Made by a program: the position numbers and the translations under genes. Positions 15,989 through 23,580 of a stretch of DNA of 37,064 nt are shown piece after piece. The stretch spans positions 1 through 37,064 of the forward strand of contig NZ_FQZV01000039.1 of assembly GCF_900142145.1 (NCBI RefSeq), given 5' to 3'. How positions within the stretch are numbered: the first letter of the stretch is position 1; every line of letters starts with the position of its first letter. This DNA comes from Geosporobacter subterraneus DSM 17957 (GTDB taxonomy: Bacteria; Bacillota; Clostridia; Peptostreptococcales; Thermotaleaceae). The notes beneath the pieces were generated by a model, which saw only the letters and a list, made by a program, of their open reading frames with translations, was not told the origin of the DNA and made no database searches.

Positions 15989-16939
15989 TTGATAGAAGAT
16001 AAGCGTATTGGTATCCGAGGGATCAACACGTTGTATTTTTTAACAGCATTGCTGTTGATCAGCCTAGGAGCAGCTTTTCAAGAAAGAGATGTGTTAAAAG
16101 GGCTTCTATTCACGGAGTACGTACTCGTGCTGCTTCCGCCGCTGGTCTATATCAAGCTAAAGGGAGACAGCTTAAAAAGGGTACTGCGTTTAAATGGACT
16201 TAGATTAAAACATGTGATGCTTGTGATCCTGATAACCATTCTAAGCTATCCTGTAGCTTTGTTTTTTAATTTAGTGGGAATGACGCTGTTAAGTACCTTT
16301 GGAGAAATCATGCAGCCGCCAATACCAACAGCTGAGAATTTAGGAGAGTATTTTGTGTTGATGCTGGTGATTGCAGTTTCCGCAGGTATCTGTGAGGAGG
16401 TTTTCTTCCGGGGCCTAATGCTGAGAGGATATGAAGGTTTAGGGACCGCGAATGCAATTTTTATTTCCTCTGTTCTGTTTGGCATTTTCCATTTTAATTT
16501 GCAAAATTTCCTAGGTCCTATTGTATTGGGACTAATTTTCGGTTACTTGGTTTACCGGACGGACTCTATTTTTGCAGGTATATTAGGCCATATTACAAAC
16601 AATGGAGTGGCTGTAACTTTGGGATATGCAGCCAATCTTTTAAATGAGCGATTGCTGGACCCCAGCATTGAAGCTGTTCAAGGGGCGATGCCGGGAACCC
16701 TGCAGCTGATAGGTGCTGCATTTATTGTAGGAATATGGGCTGTGGTATCCGGTTCATTGGCCTATGTGCTGCTCCGGATGATTATTCGGGATACAGAAAG
16801 CAGAGTAAAAGCGCTTTCAGGAGAGCCTGCAGAAAAACCAAAGTTTTCTTTTTTTGCTTATGTACCCATTATTCTGACGCTGTTGTTATTCGTGCTTTTC
16901 GGATACTTACAGATCGCACAAATGGGCATGATTCAGTAA
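15989..16939 (+). CDS. CPBP-family intramembrane metalloprotease
   Basis: A 316-residue polytopic membrane protein of the CPBP (Rce1-like, CAAX-protease) family. Motif 1 is EEVFFRG with glutamates at 136-137 and Arg 141; motif 2 is FGIFHFN with His 168; a third histidine lies in GILGHITNN. Around eight hydrophobic segments are visible, the last before a basic C-terminal end. I chose TTG 15989, with AAGGGAG eight bases upstream; the in-frame GTG at 15980 overlaps that site. It starts about 30 bases after the amidohydrolase and is probably co-transcribed. Substrate unknown; bacterial members act in protein maturation or bacteriocin self-immunity. Confidence 0.88.
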   Translation: MIEDKRIGIRGINTLYFLTALLLISLGAAFQERDVLKGLLFTEYVLVLLPPLVYIKLKGDSLKRVLRLNGLRLKHVMLVILITILSYPVALFFNLVGMTLLSTFGEIMQPPIPTAENLGEYFVLMLVIAVSAGICEEVFFRGLMLRGYEGLGTANAIFISSVLFGIFHFNLQNFLGPIVLGLIFGYLVYRTDSIFAGILGHITNNGVAVTLGYAANLLNERLLDPSIEAVQGAMPGTLQLIGAAFIVGIWAVVSGSLAYVLLRMIIRDTESRVKALSGEPAEKPKFSFFAYVPIILTLLLFVLFGYLQIAQMGMIQ

Positions 16940-16945
16940 AAAAAA

Positions 16946-16971
16946 GCGCCTCTGTATATCAAACAGAGGCG
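16946..16971 (-). terminator. Hairpin with a U-tract facing the minus strand
   Basis: A 9-bp perfect stem CGCCTCTGT / ACAGAGGCG (16947-16955, 16963-16971). On the plus strand no T-run follows it, but the bases before it are AAAAAAAAG, so on the minus strand it has a good U-tract. It may stabilise the 3' end of the protease mRNA or stop antisense transcription. Confidence 0.5.
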
Positions 16972-16979
16972 TAAATTGT

Positions 16980-17007
16980 CTTTAATATTAATGAATTAAT
17001 ATTAAAG
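16980..17007. repeat. 28-bp A/T-rich perfect palindrome
   Basis: CTTTAATATTAAT, centre GA, ATTAATATTAAAG: two perfect 13-bp arms. It lies between the protease gene and the spore-protein promoter. It could be a regulator operator or cruciform. The rest of 16940-17130 holds no gene. Confidence 0.7.
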
Positions 17008-17130
17008 GGGGAGTGGAAAATCGTAGTTATTACGACCAATGTTAGCGTATCATTTTTTGTTTGTTTAATCAATGCACTGCACTATAAGTTACAGAAATTT
17101 AAAAAATGTTAAAAGAGAAAAATACGAAAG

Positions 17131-17160
17131 GTATAAAAATGTTACCCCTTACCCATAATA
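17131..17160 (+). promoter_or_regulatory. Sigma-G-like forespore promoter of the SASP gene
   Basis: GTATA (17131-17135) and CATAATA (17154-17160) with an 18-bp spacer resemble the sigma-G elements GMATR and CATNHTA, with one mismatch in the -35. This fits the forespore-specific expression expected for an SASP. Confidence 0.55.
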
Positions 17161-17181
17161 CAGGAGAGGGGAGGGGTAAAA

Positions 17182-17388
17182 ATGTCTAAAAAAAATAGTA
17201 CAAAAAATAAAAAACAGAAAATCGAGACCATTGAGGATGTATGGAAGTATGAAATTGCTGAAGAACTGGGATTGCTGAATAAGGTGAAGCAGATGGGATG
17301 GGGCGGATTAACCGCCAAGGAGACCGGCAGAATCGGTGGATTGATTACTGTGAAAAAGAAGCAGATGAATAAAGAACAAAAGGCGTAG
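17182..17388 (+). CDS. Small acid-soluble spore protein, alpha/beta type
   Basis: A 68-residue DNA-binding spore protein that coats forespore DNA and protects it from UV and heat damage. The core WKYEIAEELGLLNK is the alpha/beta-SASP pattern, with YEIAEEL as the probable cleavage site of the GPR germination protease. GGLTAKETGRIGG is the second conserved block, here used in place of the usual GGNLT or ADTT version. The N- and C-termini are lysine-rich, more than in typical Bacillus SspA/B. The start is ATG 17182 after a strong GAGAGGGGAGGGG site. A sigma-G-like promoter lies upstream. It shows that the organism sporulates. Confidence 0.85.
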   Translation: MSKKNSTKNKKQKIETIEDVWKYEIAEELGLLNKVKQMGWGGLTAKETGRIGGLITVKKKQMNKEQKA

Positions 17389-17399
17389 GGATAAAGAAT

Positions 17400-17425
17400 G
17401 GATAGATTTTTTCTATCCTCTTTTT
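17400..17425 (+). terminator. Terminator of the SASP gene
   Basis: A 7-bp stem GGATAGA / TCTATCC (17400-17406, 17412-17418) with a T5 loop, followed by TCTTTTT. Confidence 0.75.
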
Positions 17426-17474
17426 ATGAGATCATATATAATAAGAATAGTAATGTCAAATAGGAGGGTTTTAA

Positions 17475-18167
17475 GTGTGCGGCAGGTACTATCTGGATGT
17501 GATATTAAGGGATCTCATGGAATGGTACGATATAGAGAACACGAATATTCACTATGTTCCAAGGTATAATATTGCACCCACCCAATATGCACCAGTCATA
17601 TTAGGAGGAGAGCGAAGACAATTGCACCTTTTTCGATGGGGGTTAATTCCGGCATGGTCGAAGGACCTGGCCATTGGTCAAAAAATGATTAATGCCCGTT
17701 CTGAGACATTGACTGAAAAGGCCAGTTTTCGGGAAGCTTTCAGGAAAAGGCGGTGTATCGTACCGGCCGGTGGCTTTTATGAGTGGGATAAATCCCGGGG
17801 AAAGAAAATACCCTATCGGTTTTATTTGAAGAACAGGCCTATATTGTCTATGGCGGGACTATGGGATTTATGGCAATCACCTGAGGGTGAAAAAATCTAT
17901 TCTTTTGCGATTATTACTACAGAACCGAATGATACGATAGCTCCTTATCACCATCGAATGGCTGCATTATTAGATCCGGATGAAGAAGCCCTATGGTTGG
18001 ATCAAAATATACAGGGTGAAAAATTATTAAGCAGCCTGTTAAAGCCTTATGCAGGAGAACCATTAGAAAAACAAAGGGTTTCTGAGGCAGTTAATGCTGT
18101 GAGAAATGACTTTGCGGCACTTTTATATCCAGATGAAGAAAGCGTGCAATTAAAATTAGACCTATAA
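17475..18167 (+). CDS. SRAP-domain protein (YedK/HMCES type)
   Basis: A 230-residue SRAP protein. The family forms a covalent bond between its N-terminal Cys and abasic sites in single-stranded DNA, shielding them from cleavage. It begins at GTG 17475 so that the mature chain starts Met-Cys-Gly-Arg; the initiator Met must be removed to free Cys2. Other active-site residues are present: N73 in INARSET, E103 in GGFYEW and H160 in YHHRMA. The RWGLIPAW segment is also diagnostic. AGGAGGG lies upstream. It leads a three-gene operon with a sirtuin (18 bases downstream) and a SAM methyltransferase. No LexA-type box was seen before it. Confidence 0.93.
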   Translation: MCGRYYLDVILRDLMEWYDIENTNIHYVPRYNIAPTQYAPVILGGERRQLHLFRWGLIPAWSKDLAIGQKMINARSETLTEKASFREAFRKRRCIVPAGGFYEWDKSRGKKIPYRFYLKNRPILSMAGLWDLWQSPEGEKIYSFAIITTEPNDTIAPYHHRMAALLDPDEEALWLDQNIQGEKLLSSLLKPYAGEPLEKQRVSEAVNAVRNDFAALLYPDEESVQLKLDL

Positions 18168-18185
18168 GGAAATGGGGGTATTTAT

Positions 18186-18926
18186 GTGGAGGATCAAATC
18201 CAAAGAGCGGTACAATGCATAAAAGAAAGCAAGGGTATTATGGTACTGACCGGGGCTGGCATTTCTACAGAGAGTGGAATCCCTGATTTTAGAAGTCCAG
18301 GCACTGGTCTGTGGGAGAAAATGGACCCTATGGAAGCCCTCTCTACAAAAACTTTATTGAATCATCCTGAGAAATTCTACCGTCAAGGATTTCAGATCCT
18401 TACTTCGATGAAGGATGCCCTTCCTAATACAGCCCATCGTGTACTTGCAAAAATGGAGGAAGAGGGCATTGTTGATTTGCTGGTCACCCAAAATATTGAC
18501 AATCTTCATCAGAAGGCAGGATCCAAGAAGGTGTACGAAGTCCATGGTCATGTTCGGAGCGGCAGCTGTCTGGAGTGCGAGGAAGAGATGTTGCTGGATA
18601 AGATGGAGAACAAGGTGGCGGATGGGGAAATCCCACCCCGTTGCGAACATTGTGGAGGAATTGTACGTCCAAATGTAGTGATGTTTGGAGATGCACTGCC
18701 TCCATGCTTTGATATGGCAATGGATGCGATCCGCAAATATGACCTGTTGATTGTAATCGGCTCTAGTTTAGAGGTTGGGCCTGTGAACTATTTAGCCTAT
18801 TTATGTAAAAAGCTGATGATTATCAATCTGGGTCCCACAGCTTATGACAGCCGGGCAAACTTAATCATACGTCAAAAAGCGGGGGAAGCGCTGACGAGCA
18901 TTTATGAAGCATTAAAGAAAGCATAG
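18186..18926 (+). CDS. NAD-dependent protein deacylase, sirtuin (Sir2/CobB)
   Basis: A 246-residue class III deacetylase that uses NAD+ to remove acyl groups from lysines. NAD-binding GAGISTESGIPDFR starts near residue 23, TQNIDNLHQKAG and the catalytic His of VYEVHG follow, and a structural zinc is held by C128, C131, C153 and C156 (CLEC ... CEHC). GSSLEVGPVN is the second NAD motif. GTG 18186 is in frame and preceded by AAGGAAATGGGGG; a nearby ATG is in another frame. Length is normal for bacterial CobB. It is translated between the SRAP gene and the methyltransferase gene and may act on the acetyl-CoA-synthetase type targets known for this family. Confidence 0.95.
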   Translation: MEDQIQRAVQCIKESKGIMVLTGAGISTESGIPDFRSPGTGLWEKMDPMEALSTKTLLNHPEKFYRQGFQILTSMKDALPNTAHRVLAKMEEEGIVDLLVTQNIDNLHQKAGSKKVYEVHGHVRSGSCLECEEEMLLDKMENKVADGEIPPRCEHCGGIVRPNVVMFGDALPPCFDMAMDAIRKYDLLIVIGSSLEVGPVNYLAYLCKKLMIINLGPTAYDSRANLIIRQKAGEALTSIYEALKKA

Positions 18927-18939
18927 AGGAGCGATCAAT

Positions 18940-19704
18940 TTGGAAAGCTATAGCGGTTTTGCTTATGTATATGATAGATTGATGCAGGATGTTGATTATG
19001 ATGGATGGACAGACTATTTGGAAGAGATCTTTAGAAAATATAAAATGATTCCCCGTAATATTGCAGATTTGGCTTGCGGTACCGGTAATATAACCAATCG
19101 TCTGGCCCAGCGTCACTATAATCTTATTGGTGTGGATCTGTCAGAGGATATGCTCCAGATTGCACAGGAGAAGGCTTCAGAAACAGGCGTAGAGGTTATC
19201 TTTCTCCATCAGGATATCCGGGAGCTTCTGCTGCCCACGGAGCTGGACGCTATTTTGTGTATCTGCGACGGCATTAACTATATTACCCATGGAGAAGATT
19301 TGGCAGGTGTATTTAAGGGTGTGTGGAATCATCTGAAAAAGGAAGGGCTGTTTATTTTTGATATCAGCTCCTATTATAAACTCTCTCGGATTTTAGGACA
19401 AAACACTTTTGCAGAAAATCTTGAGGAAATATCTTATATCTGGGAAAATTATTTTGATGAGAGCAGGAAAATCTGCGATTTTGATCTTACGATCTTTATA
19501 AAGGAGAAACAGCTCTATCGGAAGCACGAAGAAACCCATAGCCAGAGGGCTTACCAGGCGGATGAAATCATTCATTATCTCAAGGGAGCCGGGTTTGAAA
19601 AGGTAGATGTGTTTGACGCTTTTTCCTTCCATAAACCAAAGAAAAACAGCGAACGACTATGTTTTGTCTGTCAGAAGCAGTCTGAGAGTGAACATGCAGA
19701 TTAA
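18940..19704 (+). CDS. Class I SAM-dependent methyltransferase
   Basis: A 254-residue soluble methyltransferase. The Rossmann motif I is ADLACGTGNIT (about 42-52), followed by the acidic loop GVDLSEDMLQIAQEKA, the HQDIREL segment and the catalytic-face CDGINYITHGEDL. The C-terminal half, including WENYFDESRKICDFDLTIF, resembles a subgroup often annotated as methyltransferase-domain protein without a proven substrate. It begins at TTG 18940 with AGAGGAG upstream, 13 bases after the sirtuin gene. The substrate is unknown; a small molecule is more likely than DNA because no target-recognition region is seen. Confidence 0.88.
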   Translation: MESYSGFAYVYDRLMQDVDYDGWTDYLEEIFRKYKMIPRNIADLACGTGNITNRLAQRHYNLIGVDLSEDMLQIAQEKASETGVEVIFLHQDIRELLLPTELDAILCICDGINYITHGEDLAGVFKGVWNHLKKEGLFIFDISSYYKLSRILGQNTFAENLEEISYIWENYFDESRKICDFDLTIFIKEKQLYRKHEETHSQRAYQADEIIHYLKGAGFEKVDVFDAFSFHKPKKNSERLCFVCQKQSESEHAD

Positions 19705-19707
19705 GGT

Positions 19708-19736
19708 TTGACAGGAAAATGGAGCTATGATAAACT
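19708..19736 (+). promoter_or_regulatory. Sigma-A promoter of the cold-shock gene
   Basis: TTGACA (19708-19713), 17-bp spacer, TAAACT (19731-19736). A leader of about 45 nt follows. Confidence 0.65.
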
Positions 19737-19789
19737 AATTTTGTAAAAATGAAGGAATCATTTGGATTAAAAGTAAGGAGGATGCTTTG

Positions 19790-19990
19790 ATGGAAAAAGG
19801 TACAGTAAAGTGGTTTAACAACGAAAAGGGTTATGGTTTTATCTCAAGAGAAAATGGTGAAGATGTATTTGTACATTTCTCAGCAATTAACACAGATGGA
19901 TATAAGTCCCTTGAAGAAGGCCAAGCTGTTGAGTTCGAAGTAGTTCAAGGTGAAAAAGGACCTCAAGCTACAAACGTAACGAAACTGTAA
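19790..19990 (+). CDS. Cold-shock protein (CspA/CspB family)
   Basis: A 66-residue OB-fold RNA/ssDNA-binding protein. The RNP1 motif is KGYGFISRE and RNP2 is DVFVHFSAI, with the aromatic WFN at positions 8-10. It has the standard [24 protein letters not shown] end. ATG 19790 follows AAGGAGG; an in-frame TTG one codon upstream is less likely. It acts as an RNA chaperone in the cytoplasm. It sits between its own promoter and a terminator, so it is monocistronic. The leader is shorter than the long cold-responsive leader of E. coli cspA. Confidence 0.96.
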   Translation: MEKGTVKWFNNEKGYGFISRENGEDVFVHFSAINTDGYKSLEEGQAVEFEVVQGEKGPQATNVTKL

Positions 19991-20017
19991 CCAGTTTTGA
20001 TAATTCTATAGCCACGC

Positions 20018-20043
20018 AAGCCCTGATGAAATCAGGGCTTTTA
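20018..20043 (+). terminator. Terminator of the cold-shock gene
   Basis: A 10-bp perfect stem AAGCCCTGAT / ATCAGGGCTT (20018-20027, 20031-20040) with a GAA loop and a short T-rich tail. Confidence 0.8.
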
Positions 20044-20137
20044 TTATGAATTTTCAGGGGTAAATACATAGAAAAGGTTTATTGCAGCAGCTTTTAAACC
20101 ATACTATATTTGCAAAAGCTATATAAGGAGGTATATG

Positions 20138-21022
20138 ATGAAGGATTATGTGATTCGTGCAGTTGATGCAGACCATAGCATACGTGCTTTTATAGGTATT
20201 ACAACAGGATTAGTAGAAAAGGCCAGACAAATCCATGACACTACACCGGTAGCAACTGCTGCATTAGGACGTACCCTAACGGCAACAGTGATGATGGGCT
20301 TGATGTTAAAAGGAAAAGATGATAAGATTTCCGTTCAAATTAAAGGCAATGGACCTGTAAAACAGATTCTGGCAGTATCAGACCAACAGGGCCATGTAAA
20401 AGGCTATATATCCAACCCCTATGTTGAGCTTCCTCTTAGAGCAGACGGCAAACTGGACGTAGGTGGAGCCGTTGGTGATGAGGGAAACATGGTAGTGATT
20501 AAGGACTTAGGTCTAAAAGAGCCTTATGTGGGTCAGTCAGCACTGGTTTCCGGAGAGATTGCCGAGGATTTTACTGCCTATTTCGCCAATTCAGAGCAGC
20601 AGCCCTCTGCAGTCGCTTTAGGGGTTTTAGTAGATAGAGACAGAACGGTAAAGGCTGCAGGAGGCTTTATTATTCAGCTGTTGCCGGGAGCTTCCGATGA
20701 AGTGATTCAAAAGCTTGAAAACAGACTTCAAAACCTTGAATCGATCTCAAGTTTGATTGACCGGGAGATGACGGGAGAAGAAATTTTGGAGCATGTGTTA
20801 CAAGGTTTTTCCGTTGAGATCCTAGAGAAAAAAGAGGTCGCGCTGGTATGTGACTGTTCAATAGAAAGATTGGAAAAAGCTTTGCTGAGTATTGGTGAAA
20901 AGGATTTAAAGGAAATTATTGAAGAGGATGGTCAAGCGGAACTAACCTGTCACTTCTGTAATACAAAATATCATTTTGACAAAGACCATTTAGAAAGACT
21001 TTATCAAAGTGCCCGGAGATAA
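20138..21022 (+). CDS. hslO: Redox-regulated chaperone Hsp33
   Basis: A 294-residue holdase chaperone switched on by oxidative unfolding. The N-terminal substrate-binding domain begins MKDYVIRAV and includes KGNGPVKQILAVSD and GYISNPYVELP. The C-terminal zinc switch has the required four cysteines, C238 and C240 (CDC) and C271 and C274 (CHFC), which bind Zn in the reduced state and form disulfides under oxidative stress. I chose ATG 20138 because it has the better spacing from AAGGAGG; ATG 20135 is only three bases from it. TTGCAG (20082) and TATATT (20105) with 17 bp between them may be its promoter. No terminator is obvious after it. Confidence 0.96.
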   Translation: MKDYVIRAVDADHSIRAFIGITTGLVEKARQIHDTTPVATAALGRTLTATVMMGLMLKGKDDKISVQIKGNGPVKQILAVSDQQGHVKGYISNPYVELPLRADGKLDVGGAVGDEGNMVVIKDLGLKEPYVGQSALVSGEIAEDFTAYFANSEQQPSAVALGVLVDRDRTVKAAGGFIIQLLPGASDEVIQKLENRLQNLESISSLIDREMTGEEILEHVLQGFSVEILEKKEVALVCDCSIERLEKALLSIGEKDLKEIIEEDGQAELTCHFCNTKYHFDKDHLERLYQSARR

Positions 21023-21148
21023 GAACAACTATGCTTAGCCTATATTGTTGAAAGATAAATTTCTTAATAACAGGAATATGCATGGAAACAGGATAAAATA
21101 TAATCAATACGATACGAGAAAATTCCTGAGTATTTCCGGCAACAAATA

Positions 21149-21177
21149 TTGACTTTTTCATATAAATATAGTATTAT
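21149..21177 (+). promoter_or_regulatory. Sigma-A promoter of the tRNA cluster
   Basis: TTGACT (21149-21154), 17-bp spacer, TATTAT (21172-21177), about 24 bases before the first tRNA. The gap between hslO and this point shows no gene. Confidence 0.7.
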
Positions 21178-21200
21178 ATATTCTATCAGTTTTATGGTGT

Positions 21201-21276
21201 GGTCGCATAGCTCAGCTGGGAGAGCACCTGCCTTACAAGCAGGGGGTCATAGGTTCGATCCCTATTGCGACCACCA
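21201..21276 (+). tRNA. tRNA-Val (anticodon TAC)
   Basis: Full cloverleaf: acceptor GGTCGCA / TGCGACC, D-arm with GCTC/GAGC, anticodon stem CCTGC / GCAGG around loop CTTACAA, T-loop GGTTCGATCC. CCA is encoded. Confidence 0.97.
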
Positions 21277-21283
21277 TTAAAAT

Positions 21284-21360
21284 GGCCCGGTAGTTCAGTT
21301 GGTTAGAATGCCAGCCTGTCACGCTGGAGGTCGAGGGTTCGAGCCCCTTCCGGGTCGCCA
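21284..21360 (+). tRNA. tRNA-Asp (anticodon GTC)
   Basis: Acceptor GGCCCGG / CCGGGTC with one G-U pair, anticodon stem CCAGC / GCTGG around CTGTCAC, T-arm GGTTCGAGCC, discriminator G, encoded CCA. Confidence 0.97.
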
Positions 21361-21364
21361 TATT

Positions 21365-21440
21365 GCCCAGATAGCTCAGTCGGTAGAGCAGGGGACTGAA
21401 AATCCCCGTGTCGGTGGTTCGATTCCGCCTCTGGGCACCA
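21365..21440 (+). tRNA. tRNA-Phe (anticodon GAA)
   Basis: Acceptor GCCCAGA / TCTGGGC, anticodon stem GGGGA / TCCCC around CTGAAAA, T-loop GGTTCGATTCC, discriminator A, encoded CCA. Confidence 0.97.
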
Positions 21441-21457
21441 TTATAAAGGAATTCTAA

Positions 21458-21532
21458 GCGGAAGTGGCTCAGGGGTAGAGCATCGCCTTGCCAAGGCGAG
21501 GGTCGCGGGTTCGAATCCCGTCTTCCGCTCCA
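21458..21532 (+). tRNA. tRNA-Gly (anticodon GCC)
   Basis: Acceptor GCGGAAG / CTTCCGC, anticodon stem TCGCC / GGCGA around TTGCCAA, T-loop GGTTCGAATCC, discriminator T, encoded CCA. Confidence 0.97.
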
Positions 21533-21536
21533 ATAA

Positions 21537-21611
<75 letters not shown>

Positions 21612-21635
21612 ATTTTATACATATGACACTTTTCG

Positions 21636-21662
21636 GAGATCCTAGTTTTAGGATCTCTTTTG
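21636..21662 (+). terminator. Terminator after the tRNA cluster
   Basis: A 9-bp stem GAGATCCTA / TAGGATCTC (21636-21644, 21649-21657) with a GTTT loop, followed by TTTTG. Confidence 0.75.
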
Positions 21663-21697
21663 TATATTGAACAATACAATAAGGCAGGTGAATCATC

Positions 21698-22462
21698 ATG
21701 CAGCATAAAGCTATTGTTAATCCCTTTGTACCAAATCAGAAAGTTTCCGGTGTAATTGTAGACGGAAGAATATCTAAGGAGACAATGAATAATTTTGCAC
21801 AGATGGGTATACATATAGTAAAAACCCCTTATTGTAGGGATTTGTACCCGGAAATTGCCGGACATCCGGATATTTTGCTCCATCCTGTCACAAAAAAGGA
21901 TTTTATTGTGGCACCTAATATCTTTACATATATGAAGAAGATACTATTACCCTTGGGGTACAATGTTATTTGTGGAGAAAAGGTGCTTTCAAGGAACTAT
22001 CCTGACAATATCGCATATAATGTAGCAAGAATTTCGAAATATGCCTTGCATCATACAAAATTTACTGATCCGGTTTTAAGAAATTTACTGGAAGAAAATG
22101 AAATAACACTTATTCATGTAAAACAAGGGTATTCAAAATGTTCTGTTTGTGTCGTAACCGATCAGGCTATCATTACTGCTGATAGGGGTATAGCCAAAGC
22201 CGTAGAAAAGTTAGGGATAGAGGTTTTGCTGATAACTCCCGGATACATAGCTTTACCGGATATGGAATATGGGTTTATTGGAGGAAGTACAGGGTTTATT
22301 GATAAAAACAAACTAGCCTTTTATGGAAACATCTACAACCACCCTGACTGCAAAAGGATCATCGATTTTCTTTTGGCTTTTGATGTAGAACCGATTTGCT
22401 TAGGGAACGGAGTGCTAAAGGATTTCGGTTCAATTATTCCTCTTATTCAAATGGTAGTATAA
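21698..22462 (+). CDS. GME-fold-like protein (DUF6873 type), function unknown
   Basis: A 254-residue soluble protein. It resembles the DUF6873 group, which has the fold of guanidino-group-modifying enzymes (the amidinotransferase/arginine deiminase superfamily). Visible blocks are HPDILLHPV, a HVKQGYSKCSVCVV segment, TADRGIAKAVEKLGIEVLLI, GFIGGSTGFI and YGNIYNHPDC. The GFIGGSTG block and the two-cysteine KCSVC stretch are candidates for an active site, though I cannot match each catalytic residue. ATG 21698 has AAGGCAGGTG upstream. It is followed by the ytxC-like sporulation gene, which has its own promoter. Function should be treated as unknown. Confidence 0.6.
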   Translation: MQHKAIVNPFVPNQKVSGVIVDGRISKETMNNFAQMGIHIVKTPYCRDLYPEIAGHPDILLHPVTKKDFIVAPNIFTYMKKILLPLGYNVICGEKVLSRNYPDNIAYNVARISKYALHHTKFTDPVLRNLLEENEITLIHVKQGYSKCSVCVVTDQAIITADRGIAKAVEKLGIEVLLITPGYIALPDMEYGFIGGSTGFIDKNKLAFYGNIYNHPDCKRIIDFLLAFDVEPICLGNGVLKDFGSIIPLIQMVV

Positions 22463-22486
22463 ACAATAAATGTAATCTCTCGTTTT

Positions 22487-22514
22487 GAATATCACTTCTT
22501 ATTACACATATACT
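22487..22514 (+). promoter_or_regulatory. Possible sigma-E promoter of the ytxC-like gene
   Basis: GAATATC (22487-22493) and CATATACT (22507-22514), 13 bp apart, each one mismatch from the mother-cell sigma-E elements KMATATT and CATACAHT. The spacer is at the short end. Confidence 0.4.
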
Positions 22515-22542
22515 ACTGATAGGGTAGAAAGGAGTGAATAGG

Positions 22543-23454
22543 GTGAATCTACTTACAGTTATACTCAAAGATCCTTCAGTTTATATTGAAGAACGATTAG
22601 ATAAAGAAATCAAAGCCTTTGCCAAAGAAGGCATTATCATTGAAAAGTGTGAAGAAGCCTGGGAGAAAAATATAACCATAACCTATCGCCTGCTGGAATC
22701 AACACTAACCAGCTATAGTAAAGAGGATTTTGAAAATATATTTAAGCATTATATGGCAAATGCTTTTTCTGATATTATTGTCTACGATATGGAGCCCAAA
22801 CTTATTCACAAAATACTGACAGATCATTATTATTATTTCACACCTCAAGAAAAGCAATCCATATTAAAGCATGTGGACGGTATATTGGATAGTGAAGAAA
22901 TTCGGTACCACAATGGAATTACTTATAAGATCAGCAGAAAGGCTAAAATACTACATCAAATCATGGAGTTTTTAAAGGAAAATCAAACCATCCATATTGA
23001 AGGGTTTGTAAGATTTAGATTAAAGAATTATCTTTATGAGCTGGAGGAAGGCATTGATAAGGCCGTCGAAGAATTTCTGATGGAAAAGGAGTATGACGAG
23101 TTCATAAGGCTCCTTCGGTATTTTGTAGATATTCAGGAAGCAAAAATTGATACGGCCAATGTACTGATTAGCGAAGATGGAAAGTATGTTTTGTATGATC
23201 ATGTAAATCGTATGATCAATAGCGAGCACCTGGAAGACTTGGCTACAGAGATGGCGGATAAGGATATTAGCTATGACGACTTATTGATTTCTTCCCTCAT
23301 TACATTAGCCCCGAAAAAAATAGTGATTCATTTTGCCGGAAAGGTTAAAAATAAGGAAATTATCGAAACCATCAAAAATGTTTTCTCAAATCGTGTATAT
23401 ATTTGTAATGGTTGTCAGTTGTGTACCCTTGTGCAGCGGGCAAAGAAAGAGTAG
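22543..23454 (+). CDS. ytxC: YtxC-like sporulation protein
   Basis: A 303-residue protein resembling the YtxC family of sporulation-linked proteins. The most telling region is the conserved block FVRFRLKNYLYELEEGIDKAVEEFL (in two overlapping parts, about 149-175) followed by EKEYDEFIRLLRYFVDIQ. It is mostly alpha-helical with no membrane segment or signal peptide. The C-terminus carries a CNGCQLC cluster that could bind a metal or iron-sulfur cluster. GTG 22543 is eight bases after AAAGGAG; GTG 22534 overlaps that site. A terminator overlaps the stop codon. Its biochemical role is not established. Confidence 0.78.
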   Translation: MNLLTVILKDPSVYIEERLDKEIKAFAKEGIIIEKCEEAWEKNITITYRLLESTLTSYSKEDFENIFKHYMANAFSDIIVYDMEPKLIHKILTDHYYYFTPQEKQSILKHVDGILDSEEIRYHNGITYKISRKAKILHQIMEFLKENQTIHIEGFVRFRLKNYLYELEEGIDKAVEEFLMEKEYDEFIRLLRYFVDIQEAKIDTANVLISEDGKYVLYDHVNRMINSEHLEDLATEMADKDISYDDLLISSLITLAPKKIVIHFAGKVKNKEIIETIKNVFSNRVYICNGCQLCTLVQRAKKE

Positions 23455-23472
23455 AGCTTTTTTCTACTCTTT
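23446..23472 (+). terminator. Terminator overlapping the ytxC-like stop codon
   Basis: A 10-bp perfect stem AAAGAGTAGA / TCTACTCTTT (23446-23455, 23463-23472) with a T-rich loop; the left arm covers the last codons. Confidence 0.7.
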
Positions 23473-23495
23473 TCCTTTGCCTAGAGGGTGAAACA

Positions 23496-23524
23496 TTGAA
23501 TTTGATTGGCCAGTATGGTATACT
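23496..23524 (+). promoter_or_regulatory. Sigma-A promoter of the DUF445 gene
   Basis: TTGAAT (23496-23501), 17-bp spacer, TATACT (23519-23524) with a TGG extended -10. Confidence 0.65.
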
Positions 23525-23580
23525 TTTTGAGGTTCCCGCTGAGACTAAGAATGGGAGACAATAAGTAGAGGTGAAAACAC

